Below, piece by piece: positions 11,351-19,599 of a stretch of 64,000 nucleotides of DNA. Positions within the stretch are counted from its first letter, which is position 1; each line of letters opens with the position of its first letter. The stretch spans positions 3,027,820 to 3,091,819 of the forward strand of contig CM030937.1 of NCBI GenBank assembly GCA_018136815.1, given 5' to 3'. This DNA is from Isochrysis galbana. Taxonomy: Eukaryota > Haptophyta > Isochrysidales > Isochrysidaceae. A model generated the notes under the pieces. The model had not been told where the DNA came from, made no database searches, and worked only from the letters and a program-made list of their open reading frames with translations. A program made the translations under genes and the position numbers.

Positions 11351-12063
11351 AAGAGAGAGTGGGAGGAGGAGTCGGAGAGAGAGAAAGTGGGAGGGGGAGT
11401 CGGAGAGAGAGAGAGTGGGAGGGGGAGAAGTTGGCCATGATGATGATGGTCATCGGTCCTCCGTCATCATCCATCGGTGGCATGGGTTTCGTCGAGAAGG
11501 GAGACGAATCTCGGCGGAGCGCGCGAGGTCCCCCCGCCCGCCCTTTCCCTTTCCTCGCCCCCCCCCCCCCCCCGCCCCCGCCCCGCCACGAGCGCGCGCG
11601 CAACCCCCCCCCCCCTCCCGCCGCCCCCCTCCCGCCGCCCCCCCGCCCCCGGCGCTCTCCGCCCTCCCGGAACCCGCCTCCCCCCCCCCCCCCCCCCGAG
11701 ACTCCCCCCCTCCCGCCCCCCCCCCCCCCCCCCTCCACGTGCCCTCCCCCTCGGGCGGTAGCGAGTTTTACACACTCCCCCCCCCCCCCCCCAAGGCCCC
11801 CTCTCCCCCCCGCCCCCTCCCTCCTTTGGGCGTCTGGAAGCCCCCCCTACACGCCTCTGCTTCCCCCCCCCCCCCTCCCCCCCGGGGGGCCTTCCCCGCT
11901 CGCGCCGAGGAGACGAGAAGGCGGTGAGAGCGAAGCCCACGCCCACGCACGCAGGGTGGGGGGAGGCGAGGGGGCATGCATGCCAGCTGCGCCCTCACGG
12001 CCCCGCGCGTCCGCCCATTCGACCCACATCTTCCTCTCACGCGCAGATCCGCACACAGCCAGC
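11351..12063. promoter_or_regulatory. C-homopolymer-rich upstream region of the cold-shock gene
   Basis: Repeated GAGAGAGAGTGGGAGGGGGAG units (11350-11430) are followed by about 350 bp dominated by runs of 8-18 C (11560-11885). On the minus strand these are G-runs able to form G-quadruplexes. The frame is open through this tract but the encoded Pro/Ala/Arg low-complexity sequence is not credible as protein. The region probably holds the promoter and 5' leader of the gene at 12064. Confidence 0.5.
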
Positions 12064-12606
12064 ATGTCCATTACTGCCACCATCAAATGGTTTGACCGGA
12101 AGAAGGGATATGGCTTCGCCACCCCCGAGGGCGGAGGTGATGATGTGTTTGTGCATGCTCTCAACATTGCAAAGGATGCCGACAACAAGCAGCCTTTCAT
12201 TGACGATGGTGACACGATTTACTACGATCTCGGGGAGCACAATGGCCGGCCTACTGCCATCAATGTGACCTTCCCTCCCGACAGACCGCAGAGGCCTCGT
12301 CGTCGTACTCGTGGCCGCAATGCCAAGAAGGCCGCGGACGCCGAGGCGGAGGACTTCGAGAAGGAGCGTCAGGCGAATGCCGACGCGCAGACCAACGGGG
12401 AGGGCGGGGGTGACCAGTCCAAGCCGCGGCAGGGTGGTGGTCGAGATAACAAGACGCATCGCTCGACAAACACGCGCCCACGCCGCAATGACAAGGGACT
12501 AGGTGGAAAGCCGAAGGGTGGCTCCAAGCCAACTGGCCGTCAAGAGAAGTCCGAAGACACGGCACAGGCGGCGTCTGACGGTAAGGCAGATGCAACCTCT
12601 GCTTGA
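12064..12606 (+). CDS. Cold-shock domain (Y-box-like) RNA-binding protein
   Basis: 180 residues, no intron. Residues 1-72 are a cold-shock domain: ITATIKWFDRKKGYGFATPE carries RNP1 (KGYGFATP), followed by RNP2 in DDVFVHALNI. The remaining about 110 residues are basic and Arg/Gly/Lys-rich (RRRTRGRNAKK, GGGRDNKTHR, KPKGGSKPTG), like the auxiliary tails of Y-box proteins and plant/algal CSD proteins that bind mRNA and act as RNA chaperones in cytoplasm or nucleus. The start is the Met directly before the domain; an open frame extends upstream only through the C-rich leader. The 13-residue insert AKDADNKQPFIDD in the loop after RNP2 resembles eukaryotic Y-box domains more than bacterial CspA. Confidence 0.9.
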   Translation: MSITATIKWFDRKKGYGFATPEGGGDDVFVHALNIAKDADNKQPFIDDGDTIYYDLGEHNGRPTAINVTFPPDRPQRPRRRTRGRNAKKAADAEAEDFEKERQANADAQTNGEGGGDQSKPRQGGGRDNKTHRSTNTRPRRNDKGLGGKPKGGSKPTGRQEKSEDTAQAASDGKADATSA

Positions 12607-13160
12607 AGATCTAGCGGCCATCGCTACCCTCTGCGGTGTTGACGCTTATGGCCAATCGGTCATGAACCATCGGATGCCACCAGGCTCACACAGTCCGAGC
12701 TGCACGGACGGGTGCACGGAGACTCTTGCACTTTGCAAGAACGGTGAGGTCGGTGCGTCATCACCGGCTGTGAGAGCGACGGGTCCTGTCCCTACGCGCT
12801 TTCGATATCCCTGGCGACGCGTGTGTGATGGATCCCTCAATTGGTCTTTTCACCTTTCGAAAGAGCTTGGAAGGGACTCCTCACTTTCAACACGCTGTGC
12901 GCACTCACACTCTGAGATACGATCCACCCCCGCGATCCAAGATCCGATCGCTTTTCGCTCGTGCAAACATGGCATGATGTGTGCCTTGCTTCGCTTACGT
13001 TGTCAGTCGTTCGGATCCCCATGTGGCAATTGTTCTGTCGTCGCGAGTATATAGAGTGTCTAGCGAGAGAGAGTACTTAGTACTTAGTACCTAGTTTATA
13101 TAATATTTAGCTATTCAGCTAGGTCTGTTGAACGCTCGCTGCGCCTGCGGCAATGTATAT
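12607..13160. other. 3' flank, no gene recognised
   Basis: No convincing coding sequence. A short AGTACTTAGTACTTAGTACCTAG repeat occurs near 13070-13095 and a related motif recurs near 19635-19655; such AGTACT-type repeats mark many transposon borders in this window. Confidence 0.5.
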
Positions 13161-13200
13161 TAGGGCGGTCGCAAACACTATTTTGAAAATGATAGTCAGG
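13161..13200 (+). repeat. Solitary left end of the AGGGCGGTC inverted-repeat family
   Basis: A TA dinucleotide is followed by GGGCGGTCGCAAACAC and then GTCAGGATTGAGG. This keeps the order of motifs seen at 8473 and 54863. No matching right end is seen before the next element. Confidence 0.55.
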
Positions 13201-13221
13201 ATTGAGGAAGTACACCAAAGT

Positions 13222-13375
13222 AAAAAAAAACTTCTTAATATTCTCGCCGCGCGCGCGACTCCGCACCCTTATTGTGCTGCCACGCCCGCTACTCTCATCT
13301 CCCCTCCACCTGCCTTGCGGCTCGTCCCTCGTGCGCTACCTAGGGGCTGGGTGTTTGGGGTTTCCTGTAGCAGAC
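13222..13375 (-). repeat. LINE 3'-end fragment
   Basis: On the minus strand this stretch reads CCCCTAGGTAGCGCACGAGG...GCCGCAAGGC...GCGGCGAGAATATTAAGAAG and ends in a T run. It matches the 3' end of the LINE at 25230-25366 and of the copy at 52850-52990. Confidence 0.65.
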
Positions 13376-13796
13376 GGTGTGTACCGATCCCCGATAGGTT
13401 GTCCACTCCTTCCTCCTGCGCCATCGGGCTATCGGTTTCCGTGTTTCCTTATTGAGTCCGTGGGGTGGGCGGCTAAATTACGGGGGGTTCTGAGGGCGGG
13501 GGACAGGTAGGCGGGTGGGACGTGGGACGCGGCGACGCGGCTTTGTGTTGTGCGCAGTTAGCGGTTAGGCGAGTCTATAGTCTATCCACTATGCGGAGCG
13601 CTTGCGCTACCGCGGACAGGTTTGTGCCCATCGTTAGCGTGCCTTTGTCGTTGATCGTAAAGACGGGGGCGCATAACTCTCGCGGGGACTTTAGCTTAGG
13701 CTTTCTTCCCTGGGAGGCTTTTCTGGTGCGTACGGTCGAGGAGGGTCTATCCGGGGGTACGAGGCCTCTAGCGAGGATTGTGAATCTGCTTAGGGT

Positions 13797-13905
13797 TAGG
13801 CCCTGGCCAAAATAACCAGTTTTTCTTGCCCAAATGTCCACCGGAAATGTCTCAAAAATGTCCAATTTTGCACCCAAATGTCTCAAAAATGTCCGGTTGC
13901 GCAGT
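13797..13905 (+). mobile_element. hAT-type end with CAAATGTC subterminal repeats
   Basis: The end begins TAGGCCCTGGCCAAAATAAC and carries at least five copies of CAAATGTC, AAAATGTCC or AAATGTCTC within 100 bp. The same terminal consensus, TAGGCCCWGGCC, is found at 16664 (inverted) and 30583, each with its own subterminal repeat word. No matching 8-bp target duplication is visible. Confidence 0.55.
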
Positions 13906-13966
13906 TCCGCACATGCGCTATAACACATATGTATGTAAGTATTACGTATTATTCATACTAGTAGTA

Positions 13967-14724
13967 ATTAATTAATTAAATTCTTAATAGTCTCACCGCA
14001 CACGCGACCGTGCAGCCTCTACTTTCTACTCACGTAGGAAACTTTCTACACCCCCAATCCGCCGGCCCTTTCCCCCCCGCCATCAGGCGACTCCCCCCGT
14101 GCACTACTAGGGGGATAGGGGAAAAGGGCTTAGATATGGTCGGTGGCCCGCGCCCCCCCCCGGCGATCCGTTCCCCCCTTCCTCCTACGCCTACCGGGCT
14201 GGCGGCGGCCTCGGTCCCGACTTATCCTGTAAACAGGTGCGGGACTTACCTATTTTCCGGTGAGCGGAGCTCTCGCTCCGCCCTCCCCCTTCTCCGCGCT
14301 CTCTCTCTCCTCTCCTGCAGGCACGCGCGATGGCGCGCCTGCGACAGGCCTGCAGCTGCCCCTGGCGACCCCTGGAGGCCTCTGGAGGCCAGCTCAGGGG
14401 GCAGAGGAGGCTGGGGCTGGGCCCTGGCCTCCCCTGCCTCTCCCTCGCTGGCGCTCCTGTGCCTCAGGGGTCCCCAATCTGCACCTGTCTGCCTGTCGAA
14501 CAGGGGGGGAGGGGGGGTTGGAGCGATGGGCTGGCCACGACAGGCCAGGACGCGCGAGGCAGGCAAGCCTGCCAGTGAGAGAGTGGGTCAGCAGGGCATT
14601 CTGCTCCTGGCAAGCCATCAGGCGTGCCAGGAGCATGGGTGGTTCCTCCCCCATGGCAGGGGAGGAGTGGAGAGAGGGGGGGGCTCGTGCCCCCCCATGG
14701 GGCAACCAAGTATAAACTTAGTTG
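13967..14724 (-). mobile_element. Non-autonomous retroelement, copy 1, with 19-bp target duplication
   Basis: The element is flanked by a perfect 19-bp direct repeat ATTATTCATACTAGTAGTA at 13948-13966 and 14725-14743, diagnostic of target-primed reverse transcription. Read on the minus strand it starts CAACTAAGTTTATACTTGG and ends GGTGAGACTATTAAGAATTT plus an (AATT)n tail. Its last about 125 bp resemble the 3' end of the LINE at 25230-25366 (CCCCTAGTAGTGCACGGGGG...GGCGGGG...GTGAGACTATTAA). No ORF is conserved between this copy and the one at 44856-46729, so it is probably a SINE-like or LINE-deletion element moved in trans by the LINE. Confidence 0.87.
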
Positions 14725-14920
14725 ATTATTCATACTAGTAGTACTAAGATGCTCCGTCATACCGTCATATGACACTGATTGAGGCACCGAGACTGATATC
14801 ATAGACCCGACATCATTATCATATGATACTACTACGATGATACAAGCAATTATAATATGTATACGTTATACCGATATTACATATTACATTTACATACCAC
14901 ATACCACGAAAACTATAGAC

Positions 14921-15150
14921 CTACTCGTCGTCCGGCTCCTCGATGATCATGTCGAGGTCCCATGGAAGCACGGCGCACGTCCAATCCTGCAGCTTAGATT
15001 CCAACAGGAGATTCGTATGAGGGCGAACAAGCCTGTCCACTGTGGTTTGGCCCATACGGTTGCGCTTCTTAGAATGAATCCAGCCCTCCACGGTGTTACT
15101 ATAATTGTTGGCTCGTTTAAGGTAAAAAACCGGCATGACTTCGACTTCTC
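14921..15150 (-). pseudogene. hAT transposase C-terminal (dimerisation) fragment
   Basis: The minus-strand frame encodes NTVEGWIHSKKRNRMGQTTV, then DRLVRPHTNLLLES and a short acidic end before the stop at 14921. The pattern (KKRNRMG...TVDRLVRPHTNL) resembles the hAT C-terminal dimerisation domain, where '..KRNRL...TV..LV..H.NL' is typical. Nothing of the catalytic core precedes it in frame, so this is a fragment. It sits between hAT-like ends at 13797 and 16664 but cannot be assigned to them. Confidence 0.6.
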
Positions 15151-15486
15151 GTTCTGCAGTCGCCCTGCGAGACTCTCTCTCTCTCTCTCCGTCCTCCTCT
15201 CCTCGGCCGACGTAGGGAAGTTTCGTCCAAAACATTCTCCGGTCCCAGGATGTTCCGTGGGGGGTCCAAATCTGACACCTTTCCGCGTGAGGGGGGTGGG
15301 GGGCGGCGGAACGAATATTTTTGGTGCCGGAGGCGGGGCAAGGGCCACGCCGCCGAGCGTCGTCGTCACAGGCTAACAACCATGTGCACCACCGCTCCCT
15401 CGCCGAGCCACGGATGTCTCAAACGAAGCGAGGAGGCCTCAAGCCGACGGGGAACTCCACTCAGGGATACCCGGAAGCCCACGCGA

Positions 15487-15756
15487 TCATACAACGAAAC
15501 GGGCCCCGACTCGAGCAACGTCCACAACCACAGCCGCCGCATCCCTAGCCGCTTCCCGTAGCAAAGTCCTCCCAACGCCTTGACCGCGCCAATCGGGGGC
15601 CACCCAAAAGTCGCACAGCTCGCCCGAGCGCCCACCCGACAGCGGGTTCACGCGCACCAAGCCCTTCGTCGAAGCGACCGCGAACGCTCCTTTCGCGGGG
15701 CGCGAGTAGGACGGTGGGATATCGTCGCTCCAGTGCGAAAAAGGCACCACATGCAT
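15487..15756 (-). CDS. Small GNAT-fold N-acetyltransferase-like protein
   Basis: 89 residues. Residues 47-70 contain the acetyl-CoA-binding motif A of GNAT enzymes: LCDFWVAPDWRGQGVGRTLL, with the Q/R-x-x-G-x-G loop RGQGVG followed by an amphipathic helix. The upstream part supplies two beta strands (AFAVASTKGLVRVNP). This is shorter than the usual 140-170 residues: the N-terminal helices or a further exon may lie upstream on the minus strand, or the gene may be reduced. Substrate cannot be inferred. Only 118 bp separate its start from the divergent small membrane protein at 15875; this compact, intronless arrangement differs from the other genes of the window. Confidence 0.6.
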   Translation of the reverse strand: MHVVPFSHWSDDIPPSYSRPAKGAFAVASTKGLVRVNPLSGGRSGELCDFWVAPDWRGQGVGRTLLREAARDAAAVVVDVARVGARFVV

Positions 15757-15874
15757 ACCCTTCGCCGACCCAAGAGGCGCCTACCTGTCCTAGCCCGAAT
15801 TTATACCAAGAAGGAGCGGTGCGAGGGGGGCGGCCCGCATCGCGTTGTTTCGCACCAAACGTTGGACAAAGAAA

Positions 15875-16114
15875 ATGGACATACGGGTAAATATGCCGTC
15901 GAAACGACTTTTGATTGCCCTCGCGGTGGTCGTCGCCACCGTGGTCGCCGCCATCGTCGTCGCGTTGGTACTCACGAAGAAGCAGCCAGACAGATGTAAG
16001 GATATGGATGGAGAGTGTGCAAACGATGGAGACTGTTGTCACGATCTCGTGTGCTCCGACCAAAAGTGCCGCGCCTTCACCCTCCCTCGCCCCCCTTGGG
16101 AGTCCCACCCCTAG
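15875..16114 (+). CDS. Small signal-anchored protein with cystine-knot-like Cys pattern
   Basis: 79 residues. Basic N-terminus (MDIRVNMPSKR), one strongly hydrophobic segment (residues 11-34, LLIALAVVVATVVAAIVVAL) and a short ectodomain with six cysteines at 41, 48, 54, 55, 60 and 65. The spacing C-x6-C-x5-C-C-x4-C-x4-C is exactly the layout of inhibitor-cystine-knot (knottin) peptides. With the single membrane segment this predicts a type II anchored or cleaved secreted knottin domain. An in-frame Met ten codons upstream (15845) is possible; 15875 or 15893 places the basic residues next to the membrane segment. Nothing in the sequence shows activity, and ICK folds have many roles. Confidence 0.55.
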   Translation: MDIRVNMPSKRLLIALAVVVATVVAAIVVALVLTKKQPDRCKDMDGECANDGDCCHDLVCSDQKCRAFTLPRPPWESHP

Positions 16115-16567
16115 GATTGGGACTCCCTCGTGGTGGCCCCGCATCGCGTATTTGGAAACGAGGGGTACCAAATGAAGGCAAACGACCTCCTGTGTCGCCA
16201 AATCCCGCACCACGCACTGCACCGGCCCGCGCTCGCACCGCTCGCGTTGCACTGCGCACGCGCCAGGCGCCGGGCACCGGCCCAACTTGCGTTGCGACGT
16301 GTGATGTGTGAGATGTGTTCGATGTTTCTGCGTTGCGCTCACGCGCTCTCAATTAAGTACTGCTTGTGGGACACCTTCGAACCTTCGTTCGTGAATGGTG
16401 AATCTCGTTTCAACTGGCCGCCTCTCGCGAGGTCGTCTCACATCTTCGCTTCATTCTAAGGTCTAAGGTCATTCATTATAAGTACTTACTACCGTTAGCC
16501 ATGACCGTTGGTATCGCCGCCCTCAGGAGTTTTGTTTTCGGGTGCGATGGATATTAGATGGCTCGCC

Positions 16568-16664
16568 ACGACCCAAATATCCCCCAAATATCTAAACATA
16601 TTTTTTCCCCGGAAATGCACCCAAATATCCCAAAACATATGTGAGATATCCTGGCCTGGGCCTA
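16568..16664 (-). mobile_element. hAT-type end with CAAATATCC subterminal repeats
   Basis: On the minus strand the end begins TAGGCCCAGGCCAGGATATC. It carries four copies of CCAAATATC or close variants within 90 bp. Terminal consensus as at 13797 and 30583, but with its own repeat word (AAATATCC instead of AAATGTCC or CAAACTTG). Confidence 0.55.
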
Positions 16665-16896
16665 CTACTCTACTACTCGGTATGGGCCTGCCTACGGCCT
16701 ACGGCTGCCCCACGCGCTCTACTGCTCTCTACTCGAACACTACCGACTACCGCTCGGAGACCGGAGGAGGGGGGCGAGGGAGGTCCCAAACAAAAGCAAC
16801 AAATAAAGGGGGGGGGGGGGAGGCGGGGGGGGGGGGCTGCTGGCCTGGCTGCTTGCTCGCTTCCGGCGCGCGCCGATCAAGGAGGTCGGCAGCGGC

Positions 16897-18456
16897 ATGA
16901 TAGAGCCGGGCGTGCCCTCGCGCCCGGCCCGCCTCGCGCCCGCCGCTCTCGCCGGTGCACTGCTCTTGCTCCCGCTTCTCTTCTTCTTTAGCCCGCTCCC
17001 GGCGGCTTACGCCCAGCTCGTCATCGACCGCTCTGAGCTGCTGATCGATGAGTGCCAGGTGCACGGCCCGACGGCTGAGAGCGCGTGGCTCTCCTGCAGC
17101 GCAAGGACGCGCGTGCCGTGGATGCCTCTGCGGGTCGTGTCGGAGGAAGCGACGGCGAGTGTGACGTTCCATCGCGGCGCTCGTGTCACAGTCGTTGGCG
17201 AGCTCACTACGCCTGCTCTCGACTTTGGGTATGGTGGCAGTATTTCGCTCTCTATCGGCGGAATGATGCGGGTGCGTGACGCGTCTGCGTTGAAGGAGTT
17301 CGCGAGCGTCATGTATTCGGCTGAGCACACCGCGCTAGAGCTTGAGGCTCCACTGCGACTCCACATCGGCGGCTGGATCGCTGTCGATGTGCGATTCCTC
17401 AAGGCGCCATTGTTGCGCGGTGCGCAGTCATTTCCTAGCCGGGTGCTCTCCATGGAGATCTCTGAGGCCACTGGCCCAATTTCAGAGCTCAACCGATTCC
17501 CGGGGCTAAGGCCGCCAAACGAGGTATCGATCCTCGTAGAGGTGAACAACCCGTCCTCCTTTGCGATGCTGCCTCTTGGGAGCCTCAACATGCAGGTTCA
17601 GACCCGGAGTGGCGCAGTCGTGGCTCAAATCGGCTCAAATTCGTCACAGATGCTCTCACTCCCATTGGGTCGCTCGGTCGTGCGTCTCACGGGTCTTTTC
17701 ACCGTCAAGAGCAGCGATCTGCCTGCCATCTCTGCCTTGCTCAGTGAGCATCTTTCGGGGCGGGCGATCGAGCTCATCGCAGTCATTACCTCGGTCTCCA
17801 TCCCTCTGTACAACAAGACCTTTAGTGGGATGCGCTTGGCATCTACGTTGCCGGGCGAAAAGAGGGCGCTTCTAGATCACGTTCGAGTTGTCGTGGACTC
17901 TGGCCGACTTGCTGCCTGGGCAAACCCGTTGGGTCCTCACCTGCTGGTGCTGGATGCATTCCTGGAAATCGCCAACCCGCTTGCAGCCTCATTCGCAATT
18001 ATGCGCATAGACGCCGACATTTTCTACTCGCCAGATCGCAACAAGCCCGCCGAGAAGGTTGGCACGATGCGTGTAGTACTCGACGCTTCTGACCCAGCGT
18101 ACAATCTGCTGGGTCCTGCGTACTCTCCTATTCTTGTGGGCCCACGGCAGGTCTTCATAACTCCGCAGCCTTTCCCCTGCGTTGTGTCCGGTTCGCTCCC
18201 CACCATAAATGCAATGCTTGGATCTCTACACGAGCGCGGTGCAATCACCGTGACAGCCTTTTCTAATCTATCTGTCGGGACGGGCTCCATCTTCCCCACT
18301 ATTGCGTATGAGCAAGCCAACGTGACTGTGCTGCAGTGGCATGCGCCGCCCTCACCGCCCGCCCCGCCCACGACGCCGATGTCCATCAAAACGCTCTCCA
18401 TGTTAAAGAACTTTGGTTGGTATCAATCGCCGACGACAATGACTCACATGCGATGA
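16897..18456 (+). CDS. Secreted/membrane protein with LEA14/DUF3712-like repeats
   Basis: 519 residues, one exon. Residues 12-40 form a signal peptide or anchor (ALAGALLLLPLLFFFSPLPAAYA, cleavage likely after AYA). The remainder is beta-rich with repeating units that end in an NP-containing strand: VEVNNPSSFAMLPLGSLNMQ near 225 and LEIANPLAASFAIMRIDADI near 360. 'NP....I.L..L....' is the typical strand-turn of LEA14-like and fungal DUF3712 domains. One such segment is followed by PLGRSVVRLTGLFTV. The C-terminus has a Pro-rich stretch (PPSPPAPPTTP). A role in the secretory pathway or at the cell surface is likely; the biochemical function is unknown. The frame is intact and unlike the transposon ORFs around it. 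Confidence 0.72.
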   Translation: MIEPGVPSRPARLAPAALAGALLLLPLLFFFSPLPAAYAQLVIDRSELLIDECQVHGPTAESAWLSCSARTRVPWMPLRVVSEEATASVTFHRGARVTVVGELTTPALDFGYGGSISLSIGGMMRVRDASALKEFASVMYSAEHTALELEAPLRLHIGGWIAVDVRFLKAPLLRGAQSFPSRVLSMEISEATGPISELNRFPGLRPPNEVSILVEVNNPSSFAMLPLGSLNMQVQTRSGAVVAQIGSNSSQMLSLPLGRSVVRLTGLFTVKSSDLPAISALLSEHLSGRAIELIAVITSVSIPLYNKTFSGMRLASTLPGEKRALLDHVRVVVDSGRLAAWANPLGPHLLVLDAFLEIANPLAASFAIMRIDADIFYSPDRNKPAEKVGTMRVVLDASDPAYNLLGPAYSPILVGPRQVFITPQPFPCVVSGSLPTINAMLGSLHERGAITVTAFSNLSVGTGSIFPTIAYEQANVTVLQWHAPPSPPAPPTTPMSIKTLSMLKNFGWYQSPTTMTHMR

Positions 18457-19161
18457 GCGGGTGATGGAGATTACTGTACGCTTCGAATCGGCCTCTGGAA
18501 CCATCGGAAGATGAGTTGGCCACGCGCGGTCTTGGTACTGAGCACCGGGGCCACCTGCAATACTGACGGTCAAGGGTATGTGCCGGATATGAGGACTAGT
18601 TTTGCACCGACCTTTGGTGTAGGTGCAAGCAGGCGGGGGGTGGGTGGGGGATTATAGACGCTATGGCCCTGCTCGGCGGAAAACCACGCTAGCTCACTTT
18701 GCCTTGACCTCTTTCTTTTCGCTACGGCATCCACATGCGATGAGGTTAGTGAAAGATTGCCGCCATATTTTTCGTGAAAAGTGAATTATTCACTTTTGGC
18801 GGATGTCGACTGCTGCCTTTGTGTGCTGCATGTGCACATGTACTTCATGTTGTCCTGCTGCCCTTGTGCGGCGGTTGTTGGTTGTGTACTGTCCGCCGGT
18901 GAATTTGCATTTTTCCTTTGTGTGCTGTTCGTTGCCGTGCTGTGTGGGTTGTATGGTGAGAGACCGTGGTGGGTATGTGTACATGTGCACTTGCGCATGT
19001 TCGTGGGGTTGTGCCCGTAGGAGTGCTTGTGCTCGTGTGTATGTATCGTTATGTATCGTTTGTTGTATCATTAATCGAATCTCTATTTTATGATGCGTCG
19101 GACAGCGGACAGCACCATGCCATAGAGATGAGAGTCTCTGTGTGAGCTTAGAGCGTGTACG
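18457..19161. other. Spacer without recognised genes
   Basis: Short open frames at 18780-19090 on both strands overlap each other and are Cys/Val- or Thr/Gln-rich by composition (a TG-rich tract), with no family resemblance. Nothing else was seen. Confidence 0.5.
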
Positions 19162-19500
19162 TCAAGCGAGGCTCGAACTCCGTCGCGAGCGGCACCGGTG
19201 GCCGGCGGACATGAACCTGCTCCGGAAGTAGTCGGACAAATGGTTCTGCTCCTCGCGCTGCAACGCCAGGCGCAGCTCCAGGCCCTGGCCGCGCGCCTTC
19301 TCTGCCTTCTTGTCTTCTTCATTCAACTCGAAGACGAGGATTTCCGAGCCTTTAGCCAGGCTCCAGGCTGGTGGTGCTCATGCTCACCCGCTTCGAGCGG
19401 CCATCGAGCCGTCCTCATCCTTGATGCCCGTCGCGACGTCTCGTGTCGTCGAGTCGTCGAGGGAGTGATGGGCACGTGTGCAAGCCCTGGTTGTTCAGTC
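19162..19500 (-). pseudogene. Orphan exon-like coding fragment
   Basis: Two adjacent minus-strand segments in different frames look protein-like. One runs from about 19500 to 19400 (HHSLDDSTTRDVATGIKDED), the other from about 19372 to the stop at 19162 (EILVFELNEEDKKAEKARGQ, then LELRLALQREEQNHLSDYFR). They could be joined by a GT...AG stretch of only about 20 nt, or be separated by a frameshift. No initiator Met exists for the second part. I do not recognise the family; the charged helix suggests a coiled coil. This is either a pseudogene or a gene fragment caught between repeats. Confidence 0.35.
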
Positions 19501-19580
19501 ACACCGTCATATGACACTTGCCATGGAACTGAGTATGACGTCAAACGTCATACTCATACATCTGATATCATATGATACTC
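19495..19580. repeat. ACCGTCATATGACACT...ATATCATATGATAC repeat border
   Basis: The same pair of palindrome-containing words, ACCGTCATATGACACT and GATATCATATGATACT, occurs in the same order at 14760-14830. This indicates the same unnamed repeat family at both places. Confidence 0.5.
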
Positions 19581-19599
19581 ACTCCAAACATCTACATCT

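Noticed and set aside
11359..12063. Long upstream extension (235 codons) of the cold-shock ORF
   Set aside because: The extension is read from C-homopolymer DNA (Pro/Arg/Ala only), has open frames on both strands, and the domain starts right after the Met at 12064.
13797..16664. One single hAT element spanning 13797-16664
   Set aside because: The termini match but the subterminal words differ between the two ends and no 8-bp duplication flanks them, so they are probably ends of two different elements.
19140..19200. tRNA-like T-loop word GGCTCGAACTC
   Set aside because: The flanking bases cannot form a five-pair T stem or a cloverleaf on either strand.
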